The notes beneath the pieces are model-generated. The model was not told the origin of the DNA. It did not search any database and saw nothing but the letters and a program-made list of their open reading frames with translations. This document shows positions 55,808 through 64,000 of a stretch of 64,000 bases of DNA, one piece after another (positions within the stretch are counted from its first letter, which is position 1; every line of letters starts with the position of its first letter). The stretch is from Dyella_B humi (lineage in GTDB: Bacteria > Pseudomonadota > Gammaproteobacteria > Xanthomonadales > Rhodanobacteraceae), in contig NZ_JADIKI010000021.1 of assembly GCF_044904605.1 (NCBI RefSeq), forward strand, positions 124,001 to 188,000, written 5' to 3'. Position numbers and translations under genes: made by a program.

Positions 55808-56230
55808 TCATCCAGCAACATAAGTTGCATGTCCGGCGGCATAAGTGATGGTCACAGGTGTTGTGGTATTTGTAATAGAGGCCGCAAGAAGCTCTGCGGT
55901 ATGATCTTCCCAGTACTTGGAACCTTCGACGACCACGGTGATCGTAGCTCCACCCCCCGCTGTCGTAGAGAGATGCTTCAGAATAAGTTTGCATTGACTA
56001 CATGGATAGGCGTTCTGGGTGAGTGTGCACCCGATCCTCTCCGCTGCGCTCATGGATTCCAAGACTTGCATTTCTGCGTGATCGTGGTTCGTCATAGCAC
56101 CATCAGCTTTGATGCCTTTGTATATATTCAATCCCTGAGTAGCCCTGACGTGTACTTTCTTTCCGGCGCCAGTCGTCCCTTGGCATTCCACGCTGAACTT
56201 TTTCGATTGCGAAGATTTTTTTTTCGGCAT
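55808..56230 (-). CDS. Free-standing deaminase-fold protein, probable T6SS effector
   Basis: 140 residues with the zinc-dependent cytidine-deaminase signature: H51-A-E53 in NHDHAEMQVLESM and P76-C-S-Q-C80 in NAYPCSQCKLILKHL. The Glu would activate the zinc-bound water and the His and two Cys hold the zinc. A basic start (MPKKKSSQSKKF) precedes a beta-rich part (VECQGTTGAGKKVHVRA), and the C-terminus is Thr-rich. It has no signal peptide and lies among T6SS cargo genes, so deamination of nucleic acids or nucleotides in a target cell is likely; a housekeeping deaminase would lack this context. Codons 3-5 are an unbroken run of nine A residues. Confidence 0.75.
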   Translation of the reverse strand: MPKKKSSQSKKFSVECQGTTGAGKKVHVRATQGLNIYKGIKADGAMTNHDHAEMQVLESMSAAERIGCTLTQNAYPCSQCKLILKHLSTTAGGGATITVVVEGSKYWEDHTAELLAASITNTTTPVTITYAAGHATYVAG

Positions 56231-56326
56231 GACTTCAAGCCCTCAGAGTAGCGTATAAGATCTTCAATTCTGCCCAGGACATGGGCATTGCATCCCAACG
56301 AGTCCCCGGATTACGTGTAATTTCGG

Positions 56327-57166
56327 TCACCCGCTGTTGGAGGCGCCCGCACAACGGGCCACCACGATCAGACCCGGCACCGGCATTCCGGCCTCCTTAC
56401 GGATAGCGTATGGCTCCACGTGCTCCACCCGCATTCCACACTCATGGATGACAGTCTCGATATACGAACGCGCATGCTTAAACCGCAGAGTCGTCGGGAG
56501 CCGGAAAGGCACTTCGTCCTCAGCTTCTTCGAAGGACATGAGCATGAGACCGTCCGGCATCAGTACCCGGGCAGCGCTACCCAGCACGGCACGAAGATCG
56601 CCCACATAGATCAGGGAGTCGCCGGCCAGGATCAAGTTAAAGCGACTTTCACAGCCTTCAAGGAAGGCATGGAATTCGCTCTCCACCAGATGGTCGTAAA
56701 TGCCTCGCCGCTTCGACTTGGTCAACATGTCGGCAGAAACATCCACCCCCCACAAACAACGCGTATGCCGCCTGGCCCGCAAACCGCACAACCCTGTACC
56801 GCACCCCAGATCAAGTACGCGGTCGAGCTTGTTTTCACCCAGCCAGTGGCATAGAAGCTCTCCGAAGCGCGAAGGCACACGGTAGTTCAAGCCTTCCAGA
56901 GTCCGGTCGAAGGACTCGGCGAAATTGTCAAACTCGTCGACAACATATGCCAAGGGCAACTGGGACAAATGATCTGCATCCAGCAATAGACTTCGCTGGT
57001 ATCCGATAACGGGGTTGTCTGGATCGATACGCTGCCATCGATTGAAGTACGTCTTCGCCGCCTCGACCTGGCCACTCGCCACCAACGCCCGGCAGAGTTC
57101 AAGATACGCTGCTGGATTGTATCGATCGCAGGTAGCCAGCTGCTGTAGCTGCAGGATGCTCAACAT
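56327..57166 (-). CDS. SAM-dependent methyltransferase, paralogue of the one at 49545-50915
   Basis: 279 residues from ATG at 57166 (GAGG upstream; a TTG two codons earlier is possible). A short helical N-terminus with one TPR-like pair (YLELCRALVASGQVEAAKTYFNRWQRIDPDNP) is followed by EFDNFAESFDRTLEGLNYRVP and a class I methyltransferase (VLDLGCGTGLCGL, WGVDVSADML, LILAGDSLIYVGDLRAV). The paralogue shares DGFADSFDEQLLKNLGYRAP, DAGCGTGLCAP, TGVDLSGGM and ISADTLVYFGEL at the same places but has many more TPR units. It lies 120 bases downstream of clpV. Substrate unknown. Confidence 0.85.
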   Translation of the reverse strand: MLSILQLQQLATCDRYNPAAYLELCRALVASGQVEAAKTYFNRWQRIDPDNPVIGYQRSLLLDADHLSQLPLAYVVDEFDNFAESFDRTLEGLNYRVPSRFGELLCHWLGENKLDRVLDLGCGTGLCGLRARRHTRCLWGVDVSADMLTKSKRRGIYDHLVESEFHAFLEGCESRFNLILAGDSLIYVGDLRAVLGSAARVLMPDGLMLMSFEEAEDEVPFRLPTTLRFKHARSYIETVIHECGMRVEHVEPYAIRKEAGMPVPGLIVVARCAGASNSG

Positions 57167-57286
57167 GGGCAAAAGCCTCGGTACGGGTTCGTCATGGCCT
57201 TAAGGGTTGGCGTTAAGGGTCAGAGTCACTTTTCATAGTGATTCCTCCCCAGCAAGTCACTCTGCTTTTCCGTTTCCAAAATCTAC

Positions 57287-60022
57287 TCAGGCAAATCCGT
57301 ACTCAAAATCTTGGCCTTTTACCCCCACGTTCACCCCTGCCATCGCCTTCCCTTCAATCATCCGCATCAAGAACTCTCGGCTCACATCCGGCAACATCGT
57401 GTTTGTCAAAATCGCATCGATCATGCGCCCACCCGACTCGCTCTCGGTGCAGCGGCTTACCACCAGCTTCACCACGTCGTCGTCATAGTTGAACGGAATC
57501 TTGTAACGCGCCTCGATGCGTTTCTTGATACGACCAAGCTGCAACTTCACGATTTCGCCGAGCATGATTTCGCTGAGTGGGTAGTACGGAATCGTCACCA
57601 GGCGACCCAGCAGTGCAGGCGGGAAGATTTTCAACAGCGGTTCGCGCAGGGCCTTGGCCATACCTTCATGGTCCGGCATCAGTTCCGGATCCTTGCACAG
57701 GCTGGCGATCAGGTCGGTGCCGGCGTTGGTGGTGAGCAGGATCAGGGTGTTCTTGAAATCGATCTGGCGACCTTCGCCGTCTTCCATCATGCCTTTGTCG
57801 AACACCTGGAAGAAGATTTCGTGGACGTCGGGATGGGCTTTCTCGACTTCGTCCAGCAGCACCACGCTGTACGGTTTGCGGCGCACGGCTTCCGTGAGTA
57901 CACCGCCTTCGCCGTAGCCGACGTAGCCGGGAGGCGCACCTTTGAGCGTGGAAACGGTATGCGCTTCCTGGAACTCGCTCATGTTGATGGTGATGAGGTT
58001 TTGTTCGCCGCCGTAGAGCGCTTCGGCCAGTGCGAGTGCTGTTTCGGTTTTGCCGACGCCGGAGGTGCCGGCGAGCATGAAGACGCCGATCGGCTTGTTC
58101 GGGTTATCGAGGCCGGCACGGGAGGTCTGGATGCGCTTGGCGATCATTTCCATGGCGTGGTCCTGGCCGATCACCCGCTGGCTCATGATCTTGGGCAGGT
58201 TCATCACTGTTTCCAGTTCGCTGCGGACCATCCGACCGACGGGAATGCCGGTCCAGTCCGCCACGACCGATCCCACCGCGGTGTAGTCGACGGTGGGCAG
58301 GATCAGTGGATGTTCGCCCTGCAACTCAGCAAGCTGTGCCTGCAACCCATGCAATTCCTCGAGCAAGGTAGCGCGTTCGGCATCGCTGAGCTCAACGGGT
58401 ACATGGGCAGCTTCTGCTTCGGCTGCCGCAGCTTTTTCCAGCTTGCTGCCGGTGCCTTCCACGGGTAAATAATCGCCGCGTAGTTTGGCGCGAATGGCAA
58501 GGATCTTTTCGACCAGGGCTTTCTCGGCTTGCCAGTTGGCGTCGAGTTTTTCCAGTCGCGCCTTTTGTCCGGCGAGTTTTTCGTTGGCGCTGGCTTCGCG
58601 TTCGGCCACGTTCACGCCGACAGTCTTTTCGCGAGCAATGATCGCCAGTTCGGTTTCCAGCGCCTGGATGCGCTTGCGCGTATCGTCCACTTCCGGCGGC
58701 ACCGCATGTTGGCTGATGGCGACGCGTGCGCACGCGGTATCGAGCAGGCTCACCGCTTTGTCGGGTAGCTGGCGCGCGGGGATATAGCGATGTGAAAGTT
58801 TGACCGCAGCTTCCAGCGCTTCATCGAGAATCTGCACGCGATGGTGCTTTTCCATCACGCTGGCGACACCACGCATCATCAGGATGCCCTTTTCCTCGCT
58901 CGGCTCGTCCACTTGTACGGTTTGAAAACGGCGGGTGAGTGCGGGGTCTTTCTCAATGTGCTTTTTGTATTCGGCCCAAGTGGTGGCACCGACGGTGCGC
59001 AGGTTGCCGCGCGCGAGTGCGGGCTTGAGCAGGTTGGCGGCATCGCCAGTACCGGCCGCGCCACCGGCGCCGACTAGGGTGTGCGCTTCGTCGATAAAAA
59101 GAATGATCGGCTTGGGCGAGGACTGCACTTCCTCGATCACTTGGCGCAGACGATTTTCGAACTCCCCCTTCATGCTTGCGCCAGCTTGCAGCAAGCCCAC
59201 ATCGAGCGTGCGCAGCTCCACGTCTTTCAGTTGCGGCGGCACGTCGCCAATGGCAATGCGCAGCGCAAAACCTTCTACCACCGCGGTCTTGCCGACGCCG
59301 GCTTCGCCGACCAGCATGGGGTTGTTCTGGCGGCGCCGCATCAGGATGTCGACCACTTGGCGGATTTCTTCATCGCGCCCGACGATGGGATCAATTTTGC
59401 CGTTGCGTGCCTGCTCGGTCAGGTCGACGGTGAACTGGCGCAGCGCTTCCTGCTTGCCCATCTGCGCCGGCGGCATAGCGCCGCTGGCTTCACCCGGTAC
59501 CGCGGCGCTGCCCATGCGGAAACCGTCGTTAGCGCTCTGCCCGTCTTCCGGTGAACCGCTAACTACTTCGGCGAATTTTTCCGCAAGTGCTTCCGGCTTG
59601 ATCTTCTCGAATTCCTTGGAAATATTCAGCAGCGAATTGCGCAAGTGACGCGTACGCAGTGTTCCGAAAATGAGATAGCCGGTGCGTACTTGCGTCTCGC
59701 CAAACATCAGCGTGGCGAACACCCAGGCGCGCTCGACGGCTTCCTCCACGTCGCCCGATAAATCGGAGATGCTGCTGGAACCGCGCGGTAGGCGATCCAG
59801 TGCATCGGTCACGTCGCGCACCAGGTTGGAAGGATTGAGATTGAACTGCTTGACGATGCGGTGCAGATCCGAATCCTGCAACTGAAGGATCTGATGGATC
59901 CAATGCACCAGCTCAACGTAAGGGTTGCCCCGAAGCTTGCAGAATACGGTGGCGCTTTCGATGCCACGATAGGCCAGCTTGTTGAGCTTGCCAAACAACG
60001 CGCTGCGACTGATTTCTGCCAT
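57287..60022 (-). CDS. clpV: T6SS sheath-recycling ATPase ClpV (TssH)
   Basis: A 911-residue AAA+ unfoldase that disassembles contracted sheath. N-terminal Clp repeat domain (ALFGKLNKLAYRGIESATVFC, NPYVELVHWIHQIL) as in ClpV rather than ClpB, then D1 with Walker A GEAGVGKTA and Walker B ILFIDEAH, a coiled middle domain (LETELAIIAREKTVGVNVAEREASANEKL), and D2 with GTSGVGKTETAL, VVLLDEVEKAHPDV and the sensor residues. Length and motifs are normal. It follows the tse2/tsi2 pair after 92 bases on the same strand. Confidence 0.95.
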   Translation of the reverse strand: MAEISRSALFGKLNKLAYRGIESATVFCKLRGNPYVELVHWIHQILQLQDSDLHRIVKQFNLNPSNLVRDVTDALDRLPRGSSSISDLSGDVEEAVERAWVFATLMFGETQVRTGYLIFGTLRTRHLRNSLLNISKEFEKIKPEALAEKFAEVVSGSPEDGQSANDGFRMGSAAVPGEASGAMPPAQMGKQEALRQFTVDLTEQARNGKIDPIVGRDEEIRQVVDILMRRRQNNPMLVGEAGVGKTAVVEGFALRIAIGDVPPQLKDVELRTLDVGLLQAGASMKGEFENRLRQVIEEVQSSPKPIILFIDEAHTLVGAGGAAGTGDAANLLKPALARGNLRTVGATTWAEYKKHIEKDPALTRRFQTVQVDEPSEEKGILMMRGVASVMEKHHRVQILDEALEAAVKLSHRYIPARQLPDKAVSLLDTACARVAISQHAVPPEVDDTRKRIQALETELAIIAREKTVGVNVAEREASANEKLAGQKARLEKLDANWQAEKALVEKILAIRAKLRGDYLPVEGTGSKLEKAAAAEAEAAHVPVELSDAERATLLEELHGLQAQLAELQGEHPLILPTVDYTAVGSVVADWTGIPVGRMVRSELETVMNLPKIMSQRVIGQDHAMEMIAKRIQTSRAGLDNPNKPIGVFMLAGTSGVGKTETALALAEALYGGEQNLITINMSEFQEAHTVSTLKGAPPGYVGYGEGGVLTEAVRRKPYSVVLLDEVEKAHPDVHEIFFQVFDKGMMEDGEGRQIDFKNTLILLTTNAGTDLIASLCKDPELMPDHEGMAKALREPLLKIFPPALLGRLVTIPYYPLSEIMLGEIVKLQLGRIKKRIEARYKIPFNYDDDVVKLVVSRCTESESGGRMIDAILTNTMLPDVSREFLMRMIEGKAMAGVNVGVKGQDFEYGFA

Positions 60023-60114
60023 GACGACTGCCCCTGGATTTGGTCACCCTGCCCCTCAATAAGAGGCTGGGAGTTATTGTTAATACCCTTTCAACGCTTA
60101 CCGGTACGTGGCCA

Positions 60115-60333
60115 CTACAGAAGCTCGTCATAAGGAGGAAAGTTCCGCGCAGTCTTCTGAGCTTCGATATATAGCCGCTCTAACTCGGACTCTGCCTTTG
60201 AATAGCTGAGCAGCTCCTCTTCCAGATAAGACAACTCAGGATCATCAGAAGCTGCGATTTGTTCTTGCAACTCTCTGGCCTTTGCGTCAACAGCCCGGAC
60301 ACACACAGCTAATGTTTGTATGCTGATTTCCAT
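60115..60333 (-). CDS. tsi2: Tsi2-like immunity protein
   Basis: A 72-residue helical protein that closely follows Pseudomonas aeruginosa Tsi2 as I remember it: IQTLAVCVRAVDAKARELQEQ against PQTLMVAIQCVAARTRELDAQ, an acidic central helix (SYLEEELLSYSKAESELERLY), and the shared ending LPPYDRL-type FPPYDELL. Tsi2 neutralises Tse2 by direct binding in the cytoplasm. It starts 12 bases after the Tse2-like gene, with GGTGGTG upstream. The two short proteins together make the assignment firm. Confidence 0.88.
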   Translation of the reverse strand: MEISIQTLAVCVRAVDAKARELQEQIAASDDPELSYLEEELLSYSKAESELERLYIEAQKTARNFPPYDELL

Positions 60334-60345
60334 AGATCACCACCT

Positions 60346-60795
60346 TCAGCCGTGAGCATCTTCATACGCTTTCGCCACAGCAGCCCTGGCGAAGTTATCC
60401 AGCGCACCCTTCAAGACCTCCGGAAACATCGGTGTAGCCGGCTCGACCTGATAGTGATTTGCGCTAAAAGCTTTTCTGTACTCTGGCCCAGTAATAACGA
60501 GATTCGGGTCAATTACCGTGTCCTTCGGAATGTAGAAGTACTGCCAGTTTTTCCCTCTGAAGACATTTTCCTTGTCAAAGAGCGATGTGCCACCGCCGGG
60601 CTTCACCAACCCTTTCTCATCAAACGCAACGTCTGGATCACGATACTTAGGCGTTCCATCGGCTTGGAACCCGATCTGCTTAGGCATGAAAGCCGGATAG
60701 AGAATGCCCTTGACCGGCTCGTCGTTAACGATCGGCCCTTTCGGAAAATCATCCGAGTGCACTGCTCTCCAGAGATCTGCTGGACACTTCGACAT
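60346..60795 (-). CDS. tse2: Tse2-like T6SS toxin
   Basis: 149 residues from ATG at 60795 (AGGAAA upstream). It matches the P. aeruginosa toxin Tse2 along its length as I recall it: DLWRAVHSDDF, ILYPAF, the block VAFDEKGLVKPGGGTSLFD (Tse2: DGLYAPDTGGTSVFD), FYIPKDTVIDPNLVI, HYQVEPATPMFPEVLKGALDNF (Tse2: HYTIMPAKPMYREVLMGHLDNF) and a charged C-terminal helix. Tse2 is a cytoplasmic growth-arresting toxin with an ADP-ribosyltransferase-like fold. It lies between tssG and clpV, inside the structural gene run, with its immunity gene 12 bases downstream. Confidence 0.9.
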   Translation of the reverse strand: MSKCPADLWRAVHSDDFPKGPIVNDEPVKGILYPAFMPKQIGFQADGTPKYRDPDVAFDEKGLVKPGGGTSLFDKENVFRGKNWQYFYIPKDTVIDPNLVITGPEYRKAFSANHYQVEPATPMFPEVLKGALDNFARAAVAKAYEDAHG

Positions 60796-60897
60796 GCGAT
60801 TTCCTTTCCTCATGCGTTAAGAACACAATCACTGTGTTGCCTGCCTGCTTTCACGGCGGCAGGACCCTTCCAAGTCCCGACTGAATTACGTTTACCT

Positions 60898-61920
60898 TTA
60901 CCCTACCGGCCTCAACACCACATCATCGTTATCGGCTTCGCGTTGCTGCTGCCCGAGCCAAGTGGTCAACCCCATACGCCCGCTTTGCCCCAGGCGTGTG
61001 GTCGGCACTTCATCGTGTTTGAGCACGAGCTGCACGTCCCACGCCTTTTCCTCACCGACATAGGTTTTCACTGCCGCGATCAACTGGCGCAACGCTTCGC
61101 CACCCGGCAGAAAATTGTTGAACTGCGCGCGTGTCAGCGGCCCCAACTGCAGGCGGAAGCGCTGCTGGGCGCCCCACACGTATTCGCCAAGTACGGCGGT
61201 CAGCCCTAAGCCCGCTACTTCGCGCGACTGGCCGAGCCGCAAATGCGCTGAGTTCGGCAAACGCATCCACTCTGTGACAAATTCGGCCACGCGCACTGGA
61301 ATAGCGAAGAAATGTTCCAGCAAATGTTTCAGGCCTTCCGCATTGCGCGCCTGTGCCAGCAAGCGTCCGGCGAAGAACTGTTTGTAGCGGTCCGGCAACG
61401 CATCGCGCGCTTGCAGATTGGGCGTGGACAATCCCACCAGCGCGCCCATGTAGAGGCTGAAGCGGTCTTCGCCGGGACGGTCGAGCTGGATGGTGGGTTG
61501 CGAGTCGGCCCACACCCGATAGAACAGGCTCATCATCCGATGATGGAAGATGTCAGCGAACGCGATGAAGGTGCCGTCGCGCGCGTTGTGTCTGCGGTCG
61601 AGCGCATACTCGGTCAAATGCAGCGGCAAGGGCGCATTGGGCCCGAACAGTCCGAAAAACAGCCCATACATGCGCGGCGGCTTGCCGTCGGGTTGGGGCT
61701 CGAAGCGATCCACGGTGCGTGGCGCGAAAGCCAGCGACGGTGTCTGACACAGGCGCACGGCATCTTCCGCCGGCTTGGTGGAACGCCCGAAGCGCGGCCG
61801 ATTGGGATACGCGCATTCGAGCCGGCGCAGCGCTTCGAAAAACTCGAAGACTTCCGGTCGATCGCGCAGCGCGTTTTCCAGCGCTACAGGATCTGGCGTT
61901 TGCCGAGTCGGGCCGGCCAT
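60898..61920 (-). CDS. tssG: T6SS baseplate protein TssG
   Basis: 340 residues, cytoplasmic. Motifs of the family: VFEFFEALRRLECAYPNRPRFGRS, GLFGPNAPLPLHLTEYALDRR, FADIFHHRMMSLFYRVWADSQP, GRLLAQARNAEGLKHLLEHFF, and RLQLGPLTRAQFNNFLPGG. It overlaps the end of tssF by 37 bases, the usual arrangement. TssG joins TssF, TssE and TssK in the baseplate wedge. The gap of about 100 bases behind it separates it from the toxin pair. Confidence 0.94.
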   Translation of the reverse strand: MAGPTRQTPDPVALENALRDRPEVFEFFEALRRLECAYPNRPRFGRSTKPAEDAVRLCQTPSLAFAPRTVDRFEPQPDGKPPRMYGLFFGLFGPNAPLPLHLTEYALDRRHNARDGTFIAFADIFHHRMMSLFYRVWADSQPTIQLDRPGEDRFSLYMGALVGLSTPNLQARDALPDRYKQFFAGRLLAQARNAEGLKHLLEHFFAIPVRVAEFVTEWMRLPNSAHLRLGQSREVAGLGLTAVLGEYVWGAQQRFRLQLGPLTRAQFNNFLPGGEALRQLIAAVKTYVGEEKAWDVQLVLKHDEVPTTRLGQSGRMGLTTWLGQQQREADNDDVVLRPVG

Positions 61921-63767
61921 CGAGCCACCTCATTGCGTTCCAGGGTGCGCAGCACGGTTTCGGTGAAGGAGTTCACCGAAACATAGCGCGCAAAGAAATG
62001 CCGCATCACCGAACCGAGCAGGAAGGCCCCCGTGCCTTCGAACGCACCATCATCGCAAGTCAATGTGATTTCTAAGCCGCGCCCGAAGGTGATCGGTCCC
62101 GGTACTGGAATACGCCTGACCACAGAATTGCAGCTGACCGCCTTTACGCCTTCGATCTGGCGTCGCGCGCTGGCGTCGTATTCATCGCAATACAACGTCA
62201 GCATTTCGCGCAGTGCCGCTGCACCCTCTTCGCCGCTATCGCCCAGCAGCGACACGTAATTGAGCTGCAGATGGCTGATCAGTCGCCACGCAGTTTCGCC
62301 TTGCGCCGTAGGCGCGCGCGGTTTGGTGGGACCGGCTACGCAACGGATGGACACCACCGGCGCGCCTGTTTCCAACGTGAAATCGGTACGCGATTTACCT
62401 ACCGGCATCTGCAGCGGCAGATCGCGGTTGGTGCACATCAGCATCATGCCGATCTGCCTTAGCTGGGTGGAATACGGCGCGTCGTTGGCGTCTACCAGCG
62501 AGATGAATACCTCGCTGCCGACATAGCTGGAGCGCGCGCCGTGCAATTTCTGCCGCGCGGACAGCAAGCGCGGTTCGCGCCGCAACGTGTGGAACGCAGC
62601 GCTGCCGCTGTGCCACACGCGTTCGTCGCAACCGTAGAACGGCTGGAAGCGTTGCTCGGGTTCCTGTCGGTCGCCGAAGCCTTCCACCTGGCTGACGCTG
62701 TGCACTTCGAAGTCCATCGGCCGGGTGCGGTCGGCGAGCACGTGATACTCGGTCTTGCCCTGTTGCAGATGGATGCGATCGGCACGGCGCGGAAACAGGT
62801 TGATCGCCGGCGTGCAGAACAAGCGGAAGTTGCTGGCGTCGACAGCGTTGTGCAGCCGGCTGACGCTGCGGTCGAAGAACACGGTGAGATCGAATTCGGT
62901 GGCCTGCGAGCGAGAAAGCACCTGCTTCAAGCCGGTGAACACCGCGAACAGGAAGCGCTCCGGACAGGCAAAATATTCCTGCAGCAAACGATAACCGCTG
63001 AAAGAGCGGTCGCTGTACGGCAGCAGAGCTTCGTCATCAGAAAAGCCCTTGTCGCGAATGGCCTGCGCATCGAAATGCTCGATCAGCATGCCGCTCGCGC
63101 CAGGTATGCGCACCACAAACCCCTGTGCATTGCCCAGCAATTGCTCATACAGCCGCTTGGGCAGTTCGTCGGCTCCGGCGATGAACACCGGTAGCTCGTC
63201 CATGGCCAGCATGTTGGCTTGCGCGCCAGCGGTGATGATGAACTTCAACCGCAAGCCCGCGCGCACCGTTTTGCCGGCCGGTATCGGCACCCCAGCAGCC
63301 GCGATCGCAGCAGGCGTTTCGAAGTATTTGGCTTCGACCAGTTCCAGTGGCCACAAGGTAACGTCGTGCGCGGTGCGATATTCGCAGGCAGTACGGTCGT
63401 CGTTGGCGATTAAACTGCGCAGCGCGGTGTTGCGCGCCACGGTGTAGCCGGTGGCCAGCGCGCTTTCTTTCGAATCCGGATTCAGTTGCACCACCGCCAT
63501 CGAAGGTACTGGGGCGAGGTAGTGCGGGTAGATCATCTCCATCAGGTGTTGCGTGAACACCGGGTACTGCGCATCGAGCTTCAGCTGAATGCGCGCGGCC
63601 AAAAAGGCGAAACCCTCCAGCAGGCGCTCTACGTAGGGGTCGGCGCACTCGAAGCCTTCGAGGCCCAGACGGCCGGCGATTTTCGGGTACTCGCGCGCGA
63701 ACTCGGCGCCCATTTCACGCACGTGCTGCAGCTCGCGGTTGTAGTAGCGCAGCAGTCGAGGGTCCAT
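61884..63767 (-). CDS. tssF: T6SS baseplate protein TssF
   Basis: 627 residues. The N-terminus is diagnostic: MDPRLLRYYNRELQHVREMGAEFAREYPKIAGRLGLE, followed by DPYVERLLEGFAFLAARIQLKLD and YPHYLAPVPSMAVVQL. The C-terminal part (LTLYCDEYDASARRQIEGVKAV, FGRGLEITLTCDDGAFEGTGAFLLGSVMRHFFARY) matches as well. TssF is the largest wedge protein of the baseplate. Its ATG overlaps the stop of a short upstream frame (TAATG). Confidence 0.95.
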   Translation of the reverse strand: MDPRLLRYYNRELQHVREMGAEFAREYPKIAGRLGLEGFECADPYVERLLEGFAFLAARIQLKLDAQYPVFTQHLMEMIYPHYLAPVPSMAVVQLNPDSKESALATGYTVARNTALRSLIANDDRTACEYRTAHDVTLWPLELVEAKYFETPAAIAAAGVPIPAGKTVRAGLRLKFIITAGAQANMLAMDELPVFIAGADELPKRLYEQLLGNAQGFVVRIPGASGMLIEHFDAQAIRDKGFSDDEALLPYSDRSFSGYRLLQEYFACPERFLFAVFTGLKQVLSRSQATEFDLTVFFDRSVSRLHNAVDASNFRLFCTPAINLFPRRADRIHLQQGKTEYHVLADRTRPMDFEVHSVSQVEGFGDRQEPEQRFQPFYGCDERVWHSGSAAFHTLRREPRLLSARQKLHGARSSYVGSEVFISLVDANDAPYSTQLRQIGMMLMCTNRDLPLQMPVGKSRTDFTLETGAPVVSIRCVAGPTKPRAPTAQGETAWRLISHLQLNYVSLLGDSGEEGAAALREMLTLYCDEYDASARRQIEGVKAVSCNSVVRRIPVPGPITFGRGLEITLTCDDGAFEGTGAFLLGSVMRHFFARYVSVNSFTETVLRTLERNEVARWPARLGKRQIL

Positions 63768-63964
63768 TAGAGCCTGCCTAGGGTCTCGGCGTAGCCCGCG
63801 TTGTCACGGTGCGTTCGCCAGTTGGTAGTGGGCGGCGCAGCGCTTGCCTGGCTGGCAAGCCAAGCCGCGCGCTGCCGCATGGTGGACGCACCGCGGCAAC
63901 CCTTCGGGCCGGGGCTGTTTGCCCGCCGGGCTGCGTCCTCACTCAGTTGTGTATCGACATACAC
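63767..63964 (-). CDS. Doubtful 65-codon frame directly upstream of tssF
   Basis: GTG at 63964 has an excellent AAGGAGG 9 bases upstream, and the stop overlaps the tssF ATG (TAATG), which favours a translated leader or short gene. The product (DTQLSEDAARRANSPGPKG...NAGYAETLGRL) does not look like TssE or any family I know and has the composition of a GC-rich shadow frame. The DNA contains a stem-loop with arms GCTTGCC and GGCAAGC. It may be a repeat element rather than a gene. Confidence 0.3.
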   Translation of the reverse strand: MYVDTQLSEDAARRANSPGPKGCRGASTMRQRAAWLASQASAAPPTTNWRTHRDNAGYAETLGRL

Positions 63965-64000
63965 GTCTTCGTTCCTCCTTGCCCGTCAAGCAAACAGTCC

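Noticed and set aside
63768..64000. Expected tssE directly upstream of tssF
   Set aside because: No frame in this stretch shows TssE (gp25-like) motifs; only a doubtful 65-codon frame is present.

Overview
The window is GC-rich chromosomal DNA from a Gram-negative bacterium. The gene set fits a gammaproteobacterium of the Xanthomonadales/Rhodanobacteraceae type (Dyella- or Luteibacter-like): a complete-looking type VI secretion (T6SS) locus with ppkA-pppA-tagF, a very large two-partner-secretion adhesin, HAMP-array hybrid kinases and a GH51 arabinofuranosidase. The taxonomic placement is inference from content; no rRNA or other marker gene is present.

Layout. 1-1129: the tail of an unknown gene, then two decayed genes, an alpha-galactosidase-like (GH27) remnant and an IS200-type transposase remnant flanked by small stem-loops. 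1130-3288: a lipoprotein and, convergent to it, a secreted GH51 alpha-L-arabinofuranosidase. 3965-10053: a translationally coupled pair of soluble multi-domain signalling kinases. 10118-12481: a DUF155/RMND1-type membrane-anchored protein divergent from tssA, the only T6SS gene on the + strand. 12918-14331: a short-chain dehydrogenase divergent from a MerR-type regulator. 14589-16699: an AT-richer OmpR-type two-component pair. 16746-29910 (minus strand): a two-partner secretion operon, TpsB transporter, 3338-residue TpsA repeat adhesin and a third secreted protein. 30279-46844 (minus): T6SS genes vgrG, DUF6931, tagH(fha), tssK, tssL, tssM, tagF, pppA, ppkA and a tail-anchored small protein. 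47352-57166 (minus): a cargo island with probable effectors and immunity proteins. 57287-63767 (minus): clpV, a Tse2/Tsi2-like toxin-immunity pair, tssG and tssF; tssE, tssB, tssC and hcp must lie beyond the right edge or elsewhere.

How it works together. TssK, TssF, TssG and TssA build the baseplate and polymerisation cap, TssL and TssM form the membrane complex, VgrG and PAAR form the spike, and ClpV recycles the sheath. PpkA, PppA, TagF and TagH are the threonine-phosphorylation control module. The cargo island carries, by motif, a class-3 lipase with a lipoprotein, an HNH/endonuclease VII-like nuclease on a DUF6861-type carrier with two TPR proteins, a restriction-endonuclease-fold nuclease, a free-standing deaminase (HAE / PCxxC), a protein with CNF-like Cys-His spacing, and two paralogous SAM methyltransferases with TPR or helical N-termini. 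No TssJ lipoprotein was found between tagH and tssK, where it is expected.

The most promising points for follow-up are the deaminase, the CNF-like protein, the duplicated effector N-terminus, the paired methyltransferases, the catalytically dead phosphatase domain fused to TagF, and the C-terminal cysteine pair of the giant TpsA adhesin.
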